From positions 62,001-126,000 of the forward strand of contig NZ_MKKI01000046.1 in assembly GCF_001942345.1 (NCBI RefSeq): a DNA stretch of 64,000 nucleotides, in the 5' to 3' direction. A program made the translations under genes and the position numbers. The DNA is from Corynebacterium sp. CNJ-954. Its GTDB lineage: Bacteria; Actinomycetota; Actinomycetes; Mycobacteriales; Mycobacteriaceae. The notes under the pieces were generated by a model, which saw only the letters and a program-made list of their open reading frames with translations, made no database searches and had not been told where the DNA came from. Below are positions 28,737 through 37,171 of the stretch, one piece after another (within the stretch, counting starts at the first letter, position 1; the number at the start of each line of letters is the position of its first letter).

Positions 28737-28880
28737 AGTGCCGTCCTCTTGGAGTCGTCGTCTCGTGGCTGTCTCGCCGTCGCCTGCGGCTGGACTGCTG
28801 GACTGTACCGCATATCGTCCTGGTCCGTTGGACGTCGGCACTGTCGCTCCCGTCCTGCATGGGCTACTGTTACTGGCCAT

Positions 28881-29186
28881 ATGTGGATCGGAACTCTTGA
28901 ACTTGACGTTCTCCTCGGCGACGTACACTCGCTCAAACAGAAACGCTCCGTGGTCCGGCCGGTGATCGCGGAAGTGCACCGGAAGTTCGGTATTTCCGTG
29001 GCGGAGGTCGATCACCGTGACCTCCACCGACGGACGGCGATCGGCGCGTCGGTGGTCAGTGGGGACCGGGAGCACGTCGTCGAGATCCTGGAGGCGGTGG
29101 AACGTCTCGTCGCTGCGCGGCCCGAGATCCAGGTGTTGTCCGCGCGGCTCCGGTACCTTTCCTCCGGGGATCTTGAAGACCTCTAG
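28881..29186 (+). CDS. DUF503 family protein
   Basis: A 101-residue protein with the DUF503 pattern MWIGTLELDVLLGDVHSLKQKRSVVRPV, then FGISVAEVDHRDLHRRTAIG, a small ferredoxin-like fold related to YlxP, which lies near ribosome-maturation genes in other bacteria. Here it has no such neighbour. Function unproven. Confidence 0.85.
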   Translation: MWIGTLELDVLLGDVHSLKQKRSVVRPVIAEVHRKFGISVAEVDHRDLHRRTAIGASVVSGDREHVVEILEAVERLVAARPEIQVLSARLRYLSSGDLEDL

Positions 29187-29193
29187 TTCACTT

Positions 29194-29412
29194 CTAGGCG
29201 GTCGTGTCGGGGGCAGGGCCGGAACGACGCGGTGGGCGTCCACGTCTGGGTAGTTCGCCGGTCGTTTTCGGTAACCGCCCGGCCCGGCGCAGCTGATCGC
29301 GCAGCATCACCTCGATCTGGGCGTTCACGCTGCGCAGGTCATCGTGGGCCCAGCGGGCGATCGCGTCGTAGACCGCCGGGTCGATGCGAAGTGGGACGTT
29401 CTTACGCGCCAT
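29194..29412 (-). CDS. Ribbon-helix-helix (Arc-like) protein
   Basis: A 72-residue protein. [22 protein letters not shown] is a ribbon followed by a helix, and [18 protein letters not shown] the second helix, as in Arc/MetJ-type DNA-binding proteins. The C-terminus is Arg/Pro-rich. It overlaps the end of the SPFH gene by 11 bases, so the two are one operon. It may repress that operon through the large palindrome at 30445-30481 (inferred). Confidence 0.75.
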   Translation of the reverse strand: MARKNVPLRIDPAVYDAIARWAHDDLRSVNAQIEVMLRDQLRRAGRLPKTTGELPRRGRPPRRSGPAPDTTA

Positions 29413-30415
29413 GGAGACCACCGGTGTTGATCACCGGTTGGGTCGACGAGTCGGAGCACAGGACGACGAGCAGGCTGGAGACCATGGACGCGCGGCGTTC
29501 CGGATCCAGGTCGACGATGTCGCGTTCCTCCAGCTGGTCGAGAGCTGTCTGGACCATCGACACCGCACCGTCGACGATCTGCTCCCGGGCGTCGACGACC
29601 GCCTGGGCCTGCTGACGCTGCAGCATCGCGCCGGCGATCTCCGGGGCGTAGGACAGCGCGGAGATGCGGGCCTCGACGATCTCGAGCCCAGCGACGGCGA
29701 CACGGGCGGCGACCTCGTCGGCCAACTCCTGCGAGACCACGTCGGTGGAACCGGCGAGGCTGGTGGCGGCGTCCCCGGACGTCCCGTCGGCGTTGATGCG
29801 TCCCGGCACGGAGTCATAGGGGTGGGTGGTCGCCACGTGGCGCAGTGCGGACTCGGACTGGGAGTGGATGAACTCCTCGACGTCCTCGACGGAGAAGGTG
29901 GCCTTCGCGGTGTCGGACACCTGCCAGACGACGATCGCGCCGATCTTCACCGGGTTGCCGTTGAGGTCGTTGACCTTGATTTCGTTGGTCTCGAAGTTCC
30001 GGACCCGGACACTGACCTTCTTCGACGTCGCCAACGGGGGCACGAGGGTGAGACCGGTGGTCCGGTTGGTGCCGAGGTACCGGCCGAAGAACTGGACGAC
30101 CTGGGTGTGGCCGGGGTTGATGACACGCAGCATCGTCAGGATGACCACGGACAGGAGGATGAGGACCACGCCGACGCCGATGAGTGTACCGCCGAGTGCC
30201 TCACCGACGCTCCCGGAACTCATGCCCACCCCGGCCCAGACGATCAGGGCGATGGGGGCGAGGAAGAGAACGATACCGCCGAGGAGGGCGAAGACGGCCA
30301 GTCCGGTGGAACCGGACCACGCACGGTGCTCGCTGATGCTCACGTTGGTGCCGTCGTGTCCGACGGGGGTGCCCGCGACGCCGTCGGGGGCCGCGGTGGG
30401 GGTCTCGGGTGTCAT
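29402..30415 (-). CDS. SPFH/Band 7 membrane protein
   Basis: A 337-residue protein. Two hydrophobic segments (about 37-60 and 71-93) are followed by the SPFH domain starting [18 protein letters not shown] and continuing to a helical region rich in Ala/Glu/Gln ([36 protein letters not shown]) as in flotillin and stomatin relatives. These form membrane microdomain scaffolds. ATG 30415 follows AAAGGA. It is the first gene of a two-gene operon with the RHH gene. Confidence 0.85.
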   Translation of the reverse strand: MTPETPTAAPDGVAGTPVGHDGTNVSISEHRAWSGSTGLAVFALLGGIVLFLAPIALIVWAGVGMSSGSVGEALGGTLIGVGVVLILLSVVILTMLRVINPGHTQVVQFFGRYLGTNRTTGLTLVPPLATSKKVSVRVRNFETNEIKVNDLNGNPVKIGAIVVWQVSDTAKATFSVEDVEEFIHSQSESALRHVATTHPYDSVPGRINADGTSGDAATSLAGSTDVVSQELADEVAARVAVAGLEIVEARISALSYAPEIAGAMLQRQQAQAVVDAREQIVDGAVSMVQTALDQLEERDIVDLDPERRASMVSSLLVVLCSDSSTQPVINTGGLHGA

Positions 30416-30444
30416 GGTGTCCTTTCTGCGCCCGGAATCTCCGG

Positions 30445-30481
30445 AAACTGATATCACTTAACGTTAAAGTGATATCAGTTT
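30445..30481 (-). promoter_or_regulatory. 37-bp palindrome upstream of SPFH operon
   Basis: Perfect 15-bp arms AAACTGATATCACTT and AAGTGATATCAGTTT flank AACGTTA. It contains two TGATATCA boxes and lies 30-66 bases before the SPFH start. It looks like an operator for a dimeric or tetrameric repressor. Confidence 0.65.
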
Positions 30482-30563
30482 GATGTCAACAGACTGCTCA
30501 TCCGCTCAGCCACCAGACCGTTCGCCCGTCAGCCTCAGGGCAGGTCCACGTGACACCATGCAG

Positions 30564-30569
30564 TAGGCT
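30564..30569 (+). promoter_or_regulatory. Leaderless -10 box of lysS
   Basis: TAGGCT, 8 bases before GTG 30578, with no ribosome-binding site between. Confidence 0.45.
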
Positions 30570-30577
30570 GGAGCACC

Positions 30578-32209
30578 GTGACTGACGCGAAGAACTCCCC
30601 CCAGAACGCATCGCAGGTCTCCCCGGAGATTGACGGCGGTGACCTCCCCGAGCAGGTGAAGGTCCGACGTGGCAAGCGTGACCGCCTCATCGCCGACGGC
30701 CGTGACCCGTACCCGGTGGAGGTCGCCCGCACCCATGCGCTCAAGGACATCGTCGCGTCCTACACTGTTCTGCCGAAGGACGAGGAAGAGGCGGTGGCGA
30801 TCGAACGGGTCGCAGGGGTCACCTACCTGGAGGCCGGCGACGAGACCCAGGAAGAGGTGGGAATCGCCGGCCGGGTCATCTTCGTACGTAACACCGGCAA
30901 GCTGGCGTTCGCCCGGATCCAGGACGGGGACGGTACCCAGCTGCAGGCGATGCTGTCGCTGGCCGAGGTGGGGGAGGACGCCCTGGCGTCCTGGAAGTCC
31001 GACGTCGACCTCGGCGACATCGTCTTCATCCACGGCCGTGTGGTCGCCTCGAAGCGCGGCGAACTCTCCGTCATGGCGGACTCCTGGTCGATGGCCTCGA
31101 AGTCGCTGCGCCCGTTGCCGGTGGCACACAAGGAACTCAGCGAAGACACCCGCATCCGCCACCGCTACACGGATCTGATCATGCGTGAACAGGCCAGGAC
31201 CAACGCGGTGACACGTATCAAGGTCATGCGTGCCCTGCGCCACGCGCTGGAGCGTCGTGACTTCCTCGAGGTCGAGACTCCGATGCTGCAGACCCTCCAC
31301 GGTGGTGCCGCCGCGCGACCGTTCGAGACCCACTCCAATGCGCTGGACATCGATCTCTACCTCCGGATCGCGCCGGAGCTCTACCTCAAGCGCTGTGTCG
31401 TGGGTGGCATCGACAAGGTCTTCGAGGTCAACCGTAACTTCCGTAACGAGGGGGTGGACTCGTCCCACTCACCGGAGTTCGCGATGCTCGAGACCTACCA
31501 GGCCTACGGGACCTATGACACCGGCGCGACACTGATCCGTGAGGTCATCCAGGAAATCGCCGAGGAGGTCTTCGGCTCCACCACCGTGACGCTCGTGGAC
31601 GGTACCGAGTACGACTTCGGCGGTGAGTGGAAGACCATGGAGATGTACCCCTCCCTGAACGAGGCGCTCAACCGTAAGTTCCCCGACCAGGAGGTTGTCG
31701 ACGAGGTTACCGTGGACACCTCTGTCGAGCAGCTCAAGACACTGGCGGCGGTGATCGGTCTGCCGGTCCCCGCGAAGGGGGGATGGGGCCACGGCAAGCT
31801 CGTCGAGGAGATCTGGGAGCTCCTGTGCGAGGATCAGCTCTACGGGCCGGTCTTCGTCCGTGACTTCCCGGTCGAGACGTCCCCGTTGACCCGCCAGCAC
31901 CGTAGCAAGCGCGGGGTGACGGAGAAGTGGGACCTGTACGTGCGGGGATTCGAGCTGGCGACCGGCTACTCCGAGCTGGTGGACCCGGTGATCCAGCGTG
32001 AACGCTTCGAGGACCAGGCGCGTCTGGCCGCCGGCGGAGACGACGAGGCGATGGTGCTGGACGAGGATTTCCTGGCGGCTATGGAGCAGGGCATGCCGCC
32101 GACTTCCGGAAACGGTATGGGCATCGACCGTCTGCTGATGGCGCTGACGGGACTGGGTATCCGTGAGACGGTGCTGTTCCCGATGGTGAAGCCGGAAAGG
32201 GACAGCTGA
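30578..32209 (+). CDS. lysS: Lysyl-tRNA synthetase, class II
   Basis: A 543-residue enzyme charging tRNA-Lys. An N-terminal OB-fold anticodon domain ([19 protein letters not shown]) precedes the class II core. Motif 2 is [20 protein letters not shown] and motif 3 is [13 protein letters not shown]. The N-terminal ~25 residues form a polar extension. GTG 30578 is supported by the leaderless -10 box. A strong terminator follows. Confidence 0.96.
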   Translation: MTDAKNSPQNASQVSPEIDGGDLPEQVKVRRGKRDRLIADGRDPYPVEVARTHALKDIVASYTVLPKDEEEAVAIERVAGVTYLEAGDETQEEVGIAGRVIFVRNTGKLAFARIQDGDGTQLQAMLSLAEVGEDALASWKSDVDLGDIVFIHGRVVASKRGELSVMADSWSMASKSLRPLPVAHKELSEDTRIRHRYTDLIMREQARTNAVTRIKVMRALRHALERRDFLEVETPMLQTLHGGAAARPFETHSNALDIDLYLRIAPELYLKRCVVGGIDKVFEVNRNFRNEGVDSSHSPEFAMLETYQAYGTYDTGATLIREVIQEIAEEVFGSTTVTLVDGTEYDFGGEWKTMEMYPSLNEALNRKFPDQEVVDEVTVDTSVEQLKTLAAVIGLPVPAKGGWGHGKLVEEIWELLCEDQLYGPVFVRDFPVETSPLTRQHRSKRGVTEKWDLYVRGFELATGYSELVDPVIQRERFEDQARLAAGGDDEAMVLDEDFLAAMEQGMPPTSGNGMGIDRLLMALTGLGIRETVLFPMVKPERDS

Positions 32210-32248
32210 GGCGGAGCTGTCAGTGGCGTGTGTCACAATGTGTGAGTA

Positions 32249-32279
32249 ACGGCCGTCGGGTCTTCCGGTGGCCGTTTTT
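32249..32279 (+). terminator. Rho-independent terminator after lysS
   Basis: An 11-bp stem (ACGGCCGTCGG at 32249-32259, CCGGTGGCCGT at 32265-32275, two G-U pairs) followed by TTTTG. Confidence 0.8.
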
Positions 32280-32301
32280 GTGACTCACAACTGGAGATAC
32301 C

Positions 32302-33644
32302 GTGATAGAGAAGCAAGCTACAGCGGGCGACCGCACGACCAACCGTAGGGTGTTCATCGGCAGCCTCAGCGGCAGCGCCATCGAATGGTTCGACTTCTTC
32401 CTGTACGCCACGGCTGCGGCGATCATCTTCGACAAGCAGTTCTTCCCGTCGGACGATCCGCTCGTCTCGCAGATGCTGGCGTACCTGACCCTGTCGCTGA
32501 CCTTCTTCATCCGTCCGTTGGGTGGGGTGGTCTTCTCCCATATCGGGGACCGTATCGGACGCAAGAAGACACTGGTGATCACACTGTCGTTGATGGGTGG
32601 GGCCACAGTGGCCATCGGCCTGTTGCCGACCTATGAGCAGGTGGGGGTCCTTGCCCGATCCTGTTGATCCTGTGCCGGATCATCCAGGGGATGGCCATCG
32701 GGGGAGAGTGGGGCGGAGCGCTTCTGCTGGCATTCGAGTATGCGCCGGAGAACCGACGTGGATTCTTCGGTTCTGTGCCGCAGACCGGGATCACCATCGG
32801 CATGCTCCTGTCGACCATCGCATTCTCCATCGTGACCATGCTCCCGGACGACCAGTTCGAATCCTGGGGATGGCGACTGCCCTTCATCGCCAGCATCATC
32901 CTGGTGATCGTCGGCCTCTGGATCCGCAGTGGCCTGGCGGACACCCCGGCATTCCGCGAGAACAAGGCGTCCGGGAACGTGGCGAAACTGCCGATCAAGG
33001 ACACCCTGCGCGACCACTGGCGTTCTGTTCTTGTCGCCACCGGCGCAAAGGTTGTCGAGACCGGTCCGTTCTACGTGTTTGCGACGTTCGTCGTCAGTTA
33101 CGCCACCGGTGTGCTGGACTTTGAGCGGTCCACGGCGCTGAACGCCGTCAGTGCAGCGGCTTTCATCAGCACCATCGTCATTCTGCTGATGGGGAGGTTG
33201 TCGGACCGGACGGGACGGCAGGCCATGTTCATGACGGGCACGGTGCTGATCGCCCTGTTCTCCATTCCCTTCTTCCTGCTCCTGGATCTCCGGATGAACT
33301 GGGCTCTGTTTGTGGCGGTGATCATCGGGCTGGGTGTCGTCTGGCCGCCGGTCACGGCGACTCTCGGAACCTTCACGTCCGAGATCTTCAGCACCCGGGT
33401 GCGTTATACGGGAGTGACCCTGGGGTACCAGCTCGGCGCGGCGATCTTCGGCGGAACGGCGCCGCTCATCGCGACGTGGATGCTCTCCGAGTTCGACGAC
33501 GCCTGGTGGCCTATCGCGGCATACATGATCGCCCTGGCGCTGCTCTCGTTCATTGCGGTGGCGTGTGCCGGGCCGGTGCGGAAGAAGGAGGCGGAACTCC
33601 TGCGGCGGCGTGGGCTTGTCGAGGCGGCGGACACCATCGGCTGA
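32302..33644 (+). pseudogene. MHS family MFS transporter, frameshifted
   Basis: A 12-segment metabolite:H+ symporter relative (shikimate/proline-betaine group), about 447 codons when repaired. [19 protein letters not shown] and [10 protein letters not shown] are hallmark motifs of segments 1-3, and GEWGGALLLAFEYAPENRRG follows. The frame breaks at 32654-32656, where a CCC run should be CCCC to read [14 protein letters not shown]. Probably a sequence error. GTG start after CTGGAGA. Substrate unknown. Confidence 0.85.
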
Positions 33645-33661
33645 TCTCTGGAACGGTCACT

Positions 33662-33677
33662 CCACCCGCGGGGGTGG
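33662..33677 (+). terminator. Short terminator hairpin
   Basis: CCACCC-GCGG-GGGTGG, 6-bp perfect stem, 17 bases after the MHS gene. No T-run. Confidence 0.4.
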
Positions 33678-33788
33678 TTCATGGGGGGATATTGAGTCGC
33701 TCGCCCGGGCGTGACCTCGAATAATGCGGCCGTGCTGTGCCGTGGGCGGAGAATCGGGACATTTGTGACGCGGATCATGGTTCGTGGT

Positions 33789-33802
33789 TATGATGTAATC
33801 AT
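33789..33802 (+). promoter_or_regulatory. Promoter/operator of acyl-CoA dehydrogenase operon
   Basis: TATGAT (33789-33794) is a good -10 box, and it overlaps a small palindrome ATGAT-GTA-ATCAT (33790-33802), a possible repressor site. The leader to ATG 33900 is about 100 bases and holds no other feature I recognise. Confidence 0.45.
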
Positions 33803-33899
33803 TATCTATCCGACCCAACTCCATGACTGTCTAAGACTGTCCGTCCCCCGGTGACCGCCGGGGCGACACTCGAGTACAGCGAAAGGTAGCTGCCTCACC

Positions 33900-35309
33900 A
33901 TGAGTGACCGAAGCAAGCGGAACGATTCCACACCGGGCCTCAACACGATCAAGCGTGACGCCATCGGTACCGCAATGCGTGTCCTGACCCGCTTCACCGG
34001 CTCCGACCTGGCCACCAAGTACGGTCTGAGCGAGAAGGTGGACCGGGTGGCCTATGAGTCCACCAAGGGCGGAATGCGTACCCTCGGTGCGATCAACCGC
34101 CAGTTCAAGAAGTCCAAGGGCTCCGGCAAGCCGGTGCGCCTGGAGAACCAGGGTAGCGAGGGTGACGGCACCACCGAGCCGAAGAAGCCCGCGAAGGCCC
34201 TCTTCGACCTAACCCCCTCCGAAGACCAGGAGATGCTGACCTCCGCCGTGCGTGAATTCGCCGAGGAGCAGCTCCGCCCCGGTGCGCACGACGCCGATGA
34301 GGCCGCAGAAACCTCCCAGGAGATCCTGAACACCGCAGCTGAACTGGGAATCTCCCTGGTCAGCCTGCCGGAGGAGTTCGAGGGTCTGGCCTCCGAGTCC
34401 GCCTCCACGACCTCCGCTCTCGTTGCAGAGGCACTGGCATTCGGCGATATGGGACAGGCCGTCGCCATCCTGGCGCCCGCCGGTGTCGCCACCACCATCA
34501 CCAACTACGGTGATGATGCACAGCAGAAGACCTACCTGCCGGAGTTCGCCGGCGAGTCGGTTCCCCAGGCTGCCGTGATCGTCAACGAGTCCCGTGCCCT
34601 GTTCGACCCTTTCGTCCTGCAGACCACCGCCAAGCGTGAGGGCGACAATATCGTCATCAACGGTGTGAAGACCATGGTCCCCAGCGCCGGCTCCGCCGAG
34701 CTGTTCGTCGTCGCCGTGGACCTCGACGGCGTCAACACCTTCGCCATCGTCGAGTCCTCCACCGAGGGCGTCGTGGTCGAGGCCGACCCGTCCATGGGTG
34801 TCCGTGCCGCAGGCCTGGGCCGCGTCCTGCTCAAGGACGTGAAGGTTCCGGCCTCCAACCTGCTCGGTGGTGCAGAGCTCGACAACGAGACCCGCACCGA
34901 GAACTACGCCGAGATCATCCGCCGCGCCCGACTGGGCTGGGCCGCACTCGCTGCCGGTACCTCCGAGGCCGTGCTCGAGTACGTCAAGCCCTACGTCAAG
35001 GAACGCCAGGCCTTCGGTGAGCCCATCGCACACCGTCAGTCCGTCGCCTTCATGGTCGCCAACATCCGCATCGAGCTCGACGGACTGCGCATGATCCTGC
35101 TCCGCGGTGTCTCCCGGATCGACCAGGGACTCTCCTACAACCGCGAGGCCGGTCTCGCCCGTCGCTTCGCCGCGGACCGTGGCATGCAGATCGGTCTCGA
35201 CGGCGTCCAGCTGCTCGGTGGCCACGGTTACACCAAGGAGCACCCGGTGGAGCGGTGGTACCGCGACCTGCGTGCCATCGGTGTCGCCGAAGGCGTCGTG
35301 GTCCTGTAA
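33900..35309 (+). CDS. Acyl-CoA dehydrogenase, subunit-type A
   Basis: A 469-residue flavoenzyme. The first ~105 residues are a basic, lysine-rich extension without the fold's usual features; the ACAD core begins LFDLTPSEDQEMLTSAVREF. C-terminal helices include KERQAFGEPIAHRQSVAFM and LDGVQLLGGHGYTKEHPVERWYRD. It ends GVAEGVVVL, so it lacks the usual EGTSEIQ-type segment. It oxidises an acyl-CoA at C2-C3; chain length unknown. It is followed after 35 bases by a second ACAD and may work with it. Confidence 0.88.
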   Translation: MSDRSKRNDSTPGLNTIKRDAIGTAMRVLTRFTGSDLATKYGLSEKVDRVAYESTKGGMRTLGAINRQFKKSKGSGKPVRLENQGSEGDGTTEPKKPAKALFDLTPSEDQEMLTSAVREFAEEQLRPGAHDADEAAETSQEILNTAAELGISLVSLPEEFEGLASESASTTSALVAEALAFGDMGQAVAILAPAGVATTITNYGDDAQQKTYLPEFAGESVPQAAVIVNESRALFDPFVLQTTAKREGDNIVINGVKTMVPSAGSAELFVVAVDLDGVNTFAIVESSTEGVVVEADPSMGVRAAGLGRVLLKDVKVPASNLLGGAELDNETRTENYAEIIRRARLGWAALAAGTSEAVLEYVKPYVKERQAFGEPIAHRQSVAFMVANIRIELDGLRMILLRGVSRIDQGLSYNREAGLARRFAADRGMQIGLDGVQLLGGHGYTKEHPVERWYRDLRAIGVAEGVVVL

Positions 35310-35344
35310 GTCCCCGTCAGTAACAACCTCGAAGGAGCACTGTA

Positions 35345-36553
35345 ATGATCAACCTGGAACTCCCGAAGAAGCTGCGCGGGACCATCAACCAGGCCCACCA
35401 GGCCGCCGCGGAGATCTTCCGTCCCATCGCACGCAAGTACGATCTCGCCGAGCACGAGCGTCCCATCGAGCTCGACACCATGGCATCCCTGGTCGAAGGA
35501 ATGACCGACGGCGGCGGCAACCTCGCCGGAGCATCCGGCGGCCGCGGTGACAAGAAGAAGGACGACGGATCCGTCCGCAACGGCGGCAACATGTCTTCCC
35601 TGGTCAACGTCATCGAGACCTGCTGGGGCGACGTCGGGCTCACCCTGTCGATCCCCTACCAGGGTCTCGGCAACTCGGCCATCGCCGCTGTGGCCACCGA
35701 TGAGCAGCTCGAGCGGTTCGGCAAGGTGTGGGCATCCATGGCCATCACCGAGCCGCAGTTCGGTTCCGACTCCGCAGCGGTCGCCACCACCGCGAAGTTG
35801 GACGGCGACGAGTACGTCCTGAACGGTGAGAAGATCTTCGTCACCGCCGGCGACCGGTGCACCCACGTCGTCGTCTGGGCCTCTGTCGACAAGTCCGCCG
35901 GCCGCGCCGCCATCAAGTCCTTCGTCGTCCCCCGCGACACCCCGGGCTTTGAGCTGGCCCGACTGGAGCACAAGCTCGGCATCCGTGCCTCTGACACCGC
36001 CCACTTCATCCTGGACAACGTGCGCGTCCCGAAGGAGAACCTGCTGGGTTCCCCGGAGGTCGACACGAAGAAGGGCTTCGGCGGCGTCATGGCGACGTTC
36101 GACAACACCCGTCCGCTGGTGGCAGGCATGGCCGTCGGTGTCGCCCGCGCCTCGCTGGAGAAGCTGCGCAAGATCCTGACGAAGGCCGGTCTGGAGATCG
36201 ACTACGATGCTCCGAGCTGGAACCAGCCCGCTGCCGTGGCCGAGTACATCCGCCTCGAATCCGACTGGGAGGCTGCGTACCTGTTGACTCTGCGTGCCGC
36301 CTGGATGGCGGACAACAAGCAGCCGAACAACAAGGAAGCCTCCGAGTGCAAGGCGAAGGCCGGTCGCATGGCCACCGACCTGACCCTGCGCGCCGTCGAG
36401 CTTGCCGGCACTTACGGCTACTCCGAGCGCTCCCTGCTCGAGAAGTGGTCCCGCGACTCGAAGATCCTCGACATCTTCGAGGGCACCCAGCAGATCCAGC
36501 AGCTGGTTGTCGCCCGCCGTGAGCTGGAGCTGACCTCAGCACAGCTGAAGTAG
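35345..36553 (+). CDS. Acyl-CoA dehydrogenase, subunit-type B
   Basis: A 402-residue ACAD. Recognisable parts are MAITEPQFGSDSAAVATTAK (FAD-site strand), ILDNVRVPKENLLG, and a C-terminal ILDIFEGTQQIQQLVVARREL that the upstream paralogue lacks. GGAG lies 5 bases before the ATG. The gene pair resembles two-subunit dehydrogenases of Corynebacteriales, in which FAD and catalytic residues are split between chains; this is inferred. Confidence 0.88.
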   Translation: MINLELPKKLRGTINQAHQAAAEIFRPIARKYDLAEHERPIELDTMASLVEGMTDGGGNLAGASGGRGDKKKDDGSVRNGGNMSSLVNVIETCWGDVGLTLSIPYQGLGNSAIAAVATDEQLERFGKVWASMAITEPQFGSDSAAVATTAKLDGDEYVLNGEKIFVTAGDRCTHVVVWASVDKSAGRAAIKSFVVPRDTPGFELARLEHKLGIRASDTAHFILDNVRVPKENLLGSPEVDTKKGFGGVMATFDNTRPLVAGMAVGVARASLEKLRKILTKAGLEIDYDAPSWNQPAAVAEYIRLESDWEAAYLLTLRAAWMADNKQPNNKEASECKAKAGRMATDLTLRAVELAGTYGYSERSLLEKWSRDSKILDIFEGTQQIQQLVVARRELELTSAQLK

Positions 36554-36567
36554 CAGTTCACAGGACC

Positions 36568-36606
36568 AAGAGCGGCCTCCAGTCACACCGACTGGAGGCC
36601 GCTCTT
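36568..36606 (+). terminator. Terminator after acyl-CoA dehydrogenases
   Basis: A perfect 17-bp stem, AAGAGCGGCCTCCAGTC (36568-36584) with 36590-36606, loop ACACC. Confidence 0.8.
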
Positions 36607-36858
36607 TGCGGTTCGGTCATCCTCGGACGCTCCGTCCGTCCTCCCCCGCGCATCCCGCGGCAGTACCGTCAGACGACCGCAGGCAGCCTGGCGATGTGGC
36701 TGCTGGTGGGCGCATCGTGCCCAGTCACCCGGGGATACGTCACTCTTCGCACCCCATAACCGAGCGATTCAATTGTGACCTGCAGGTTCGCGAGGATCAG
36801 AAGCTTATAAAGTGCGATAGTCCACGTCGAAGACTGCACAGGGGTCCGGGAACCGCGA
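36607..36858. other. Intergenic region, no gene seen
   Basis: About 250 bases. I see no coding, RNA or repeat signal that I can support. The AT-rich stretch near 36810 (GAAGCTTATAAAGTG) may hold a promoter. Confidence 0.3.
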
Positions 36859-36993
36859 CTAGATCCGGAGCACCAGGGAGATGATGAGTAGTGCGATAAC
36901 GGCCCCGCCAGGAATGGCGAGGACGGTGAGCGCGATGCCGGTGACGACGATCAACACGCGCGGTGGGGGCTTCCGGTGATCTGGCGTCATCAT
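36859..36993 (-). CDS. 44-residue membrane protein
   Basis: A small frame MMTPDHRKPPPRVLIVVTGI followed by a second hydrophobic stretch rich in Ala, Leu and Ile, ending VLRI. A basic N-terminus and ~30 hydrophobic residues with a Pro-Gly-Gly break suggest one or two membrane segments. GGAG lies 5 bases before the first ATG. Unknown function; real by its coding character and ribosome site. Confidence 0.5.
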   Translation of the reverse strand: MMTPDHRKPPPRVLIVVTGIALTVLAIPGGAVIALLIISLVLRI

Positions 36994-37091
36994 GTACTCC
37001 GGCGGTCAGACGGACTGTAGGTTGTGTGCTTCGCAGATTACCCGCTCAGAGGCCCGTCAGCTGCGTGAACGATAGCAGTCCGGCACAGGGA

Positions 37092-37126
37092 AGAGCGGCC
37101 CGCAGACTCTATCTGCGGGCCGCTCT
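37092..37126 (-). terminator. Terminator after acyl-CoA synthetase gene
   Basis: A perfect 15-bp stem, AGAGCGGCCCGCAGA (37092-37106) with 37112-37126, loop CTCTA, just past the minus-strand gene end. Confidence 0.75.
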
Positions 37127-37171
37127 CGGTCGCTCGGGATGACCGCGTGCGTTCAGTGCGTCATCGCGGTT

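Noticed and set aside
33662-33899. Short coding frame between MHS transporter and acyl-CoA dehydrogenase
   Set aside because: No start with ribosome site or coding bias; region looks like terminator plus promoter.
36607-36858. tRNA or small RNA gene
   Set aside because: No cloverleaf, CCA end or strong hairpin seen.
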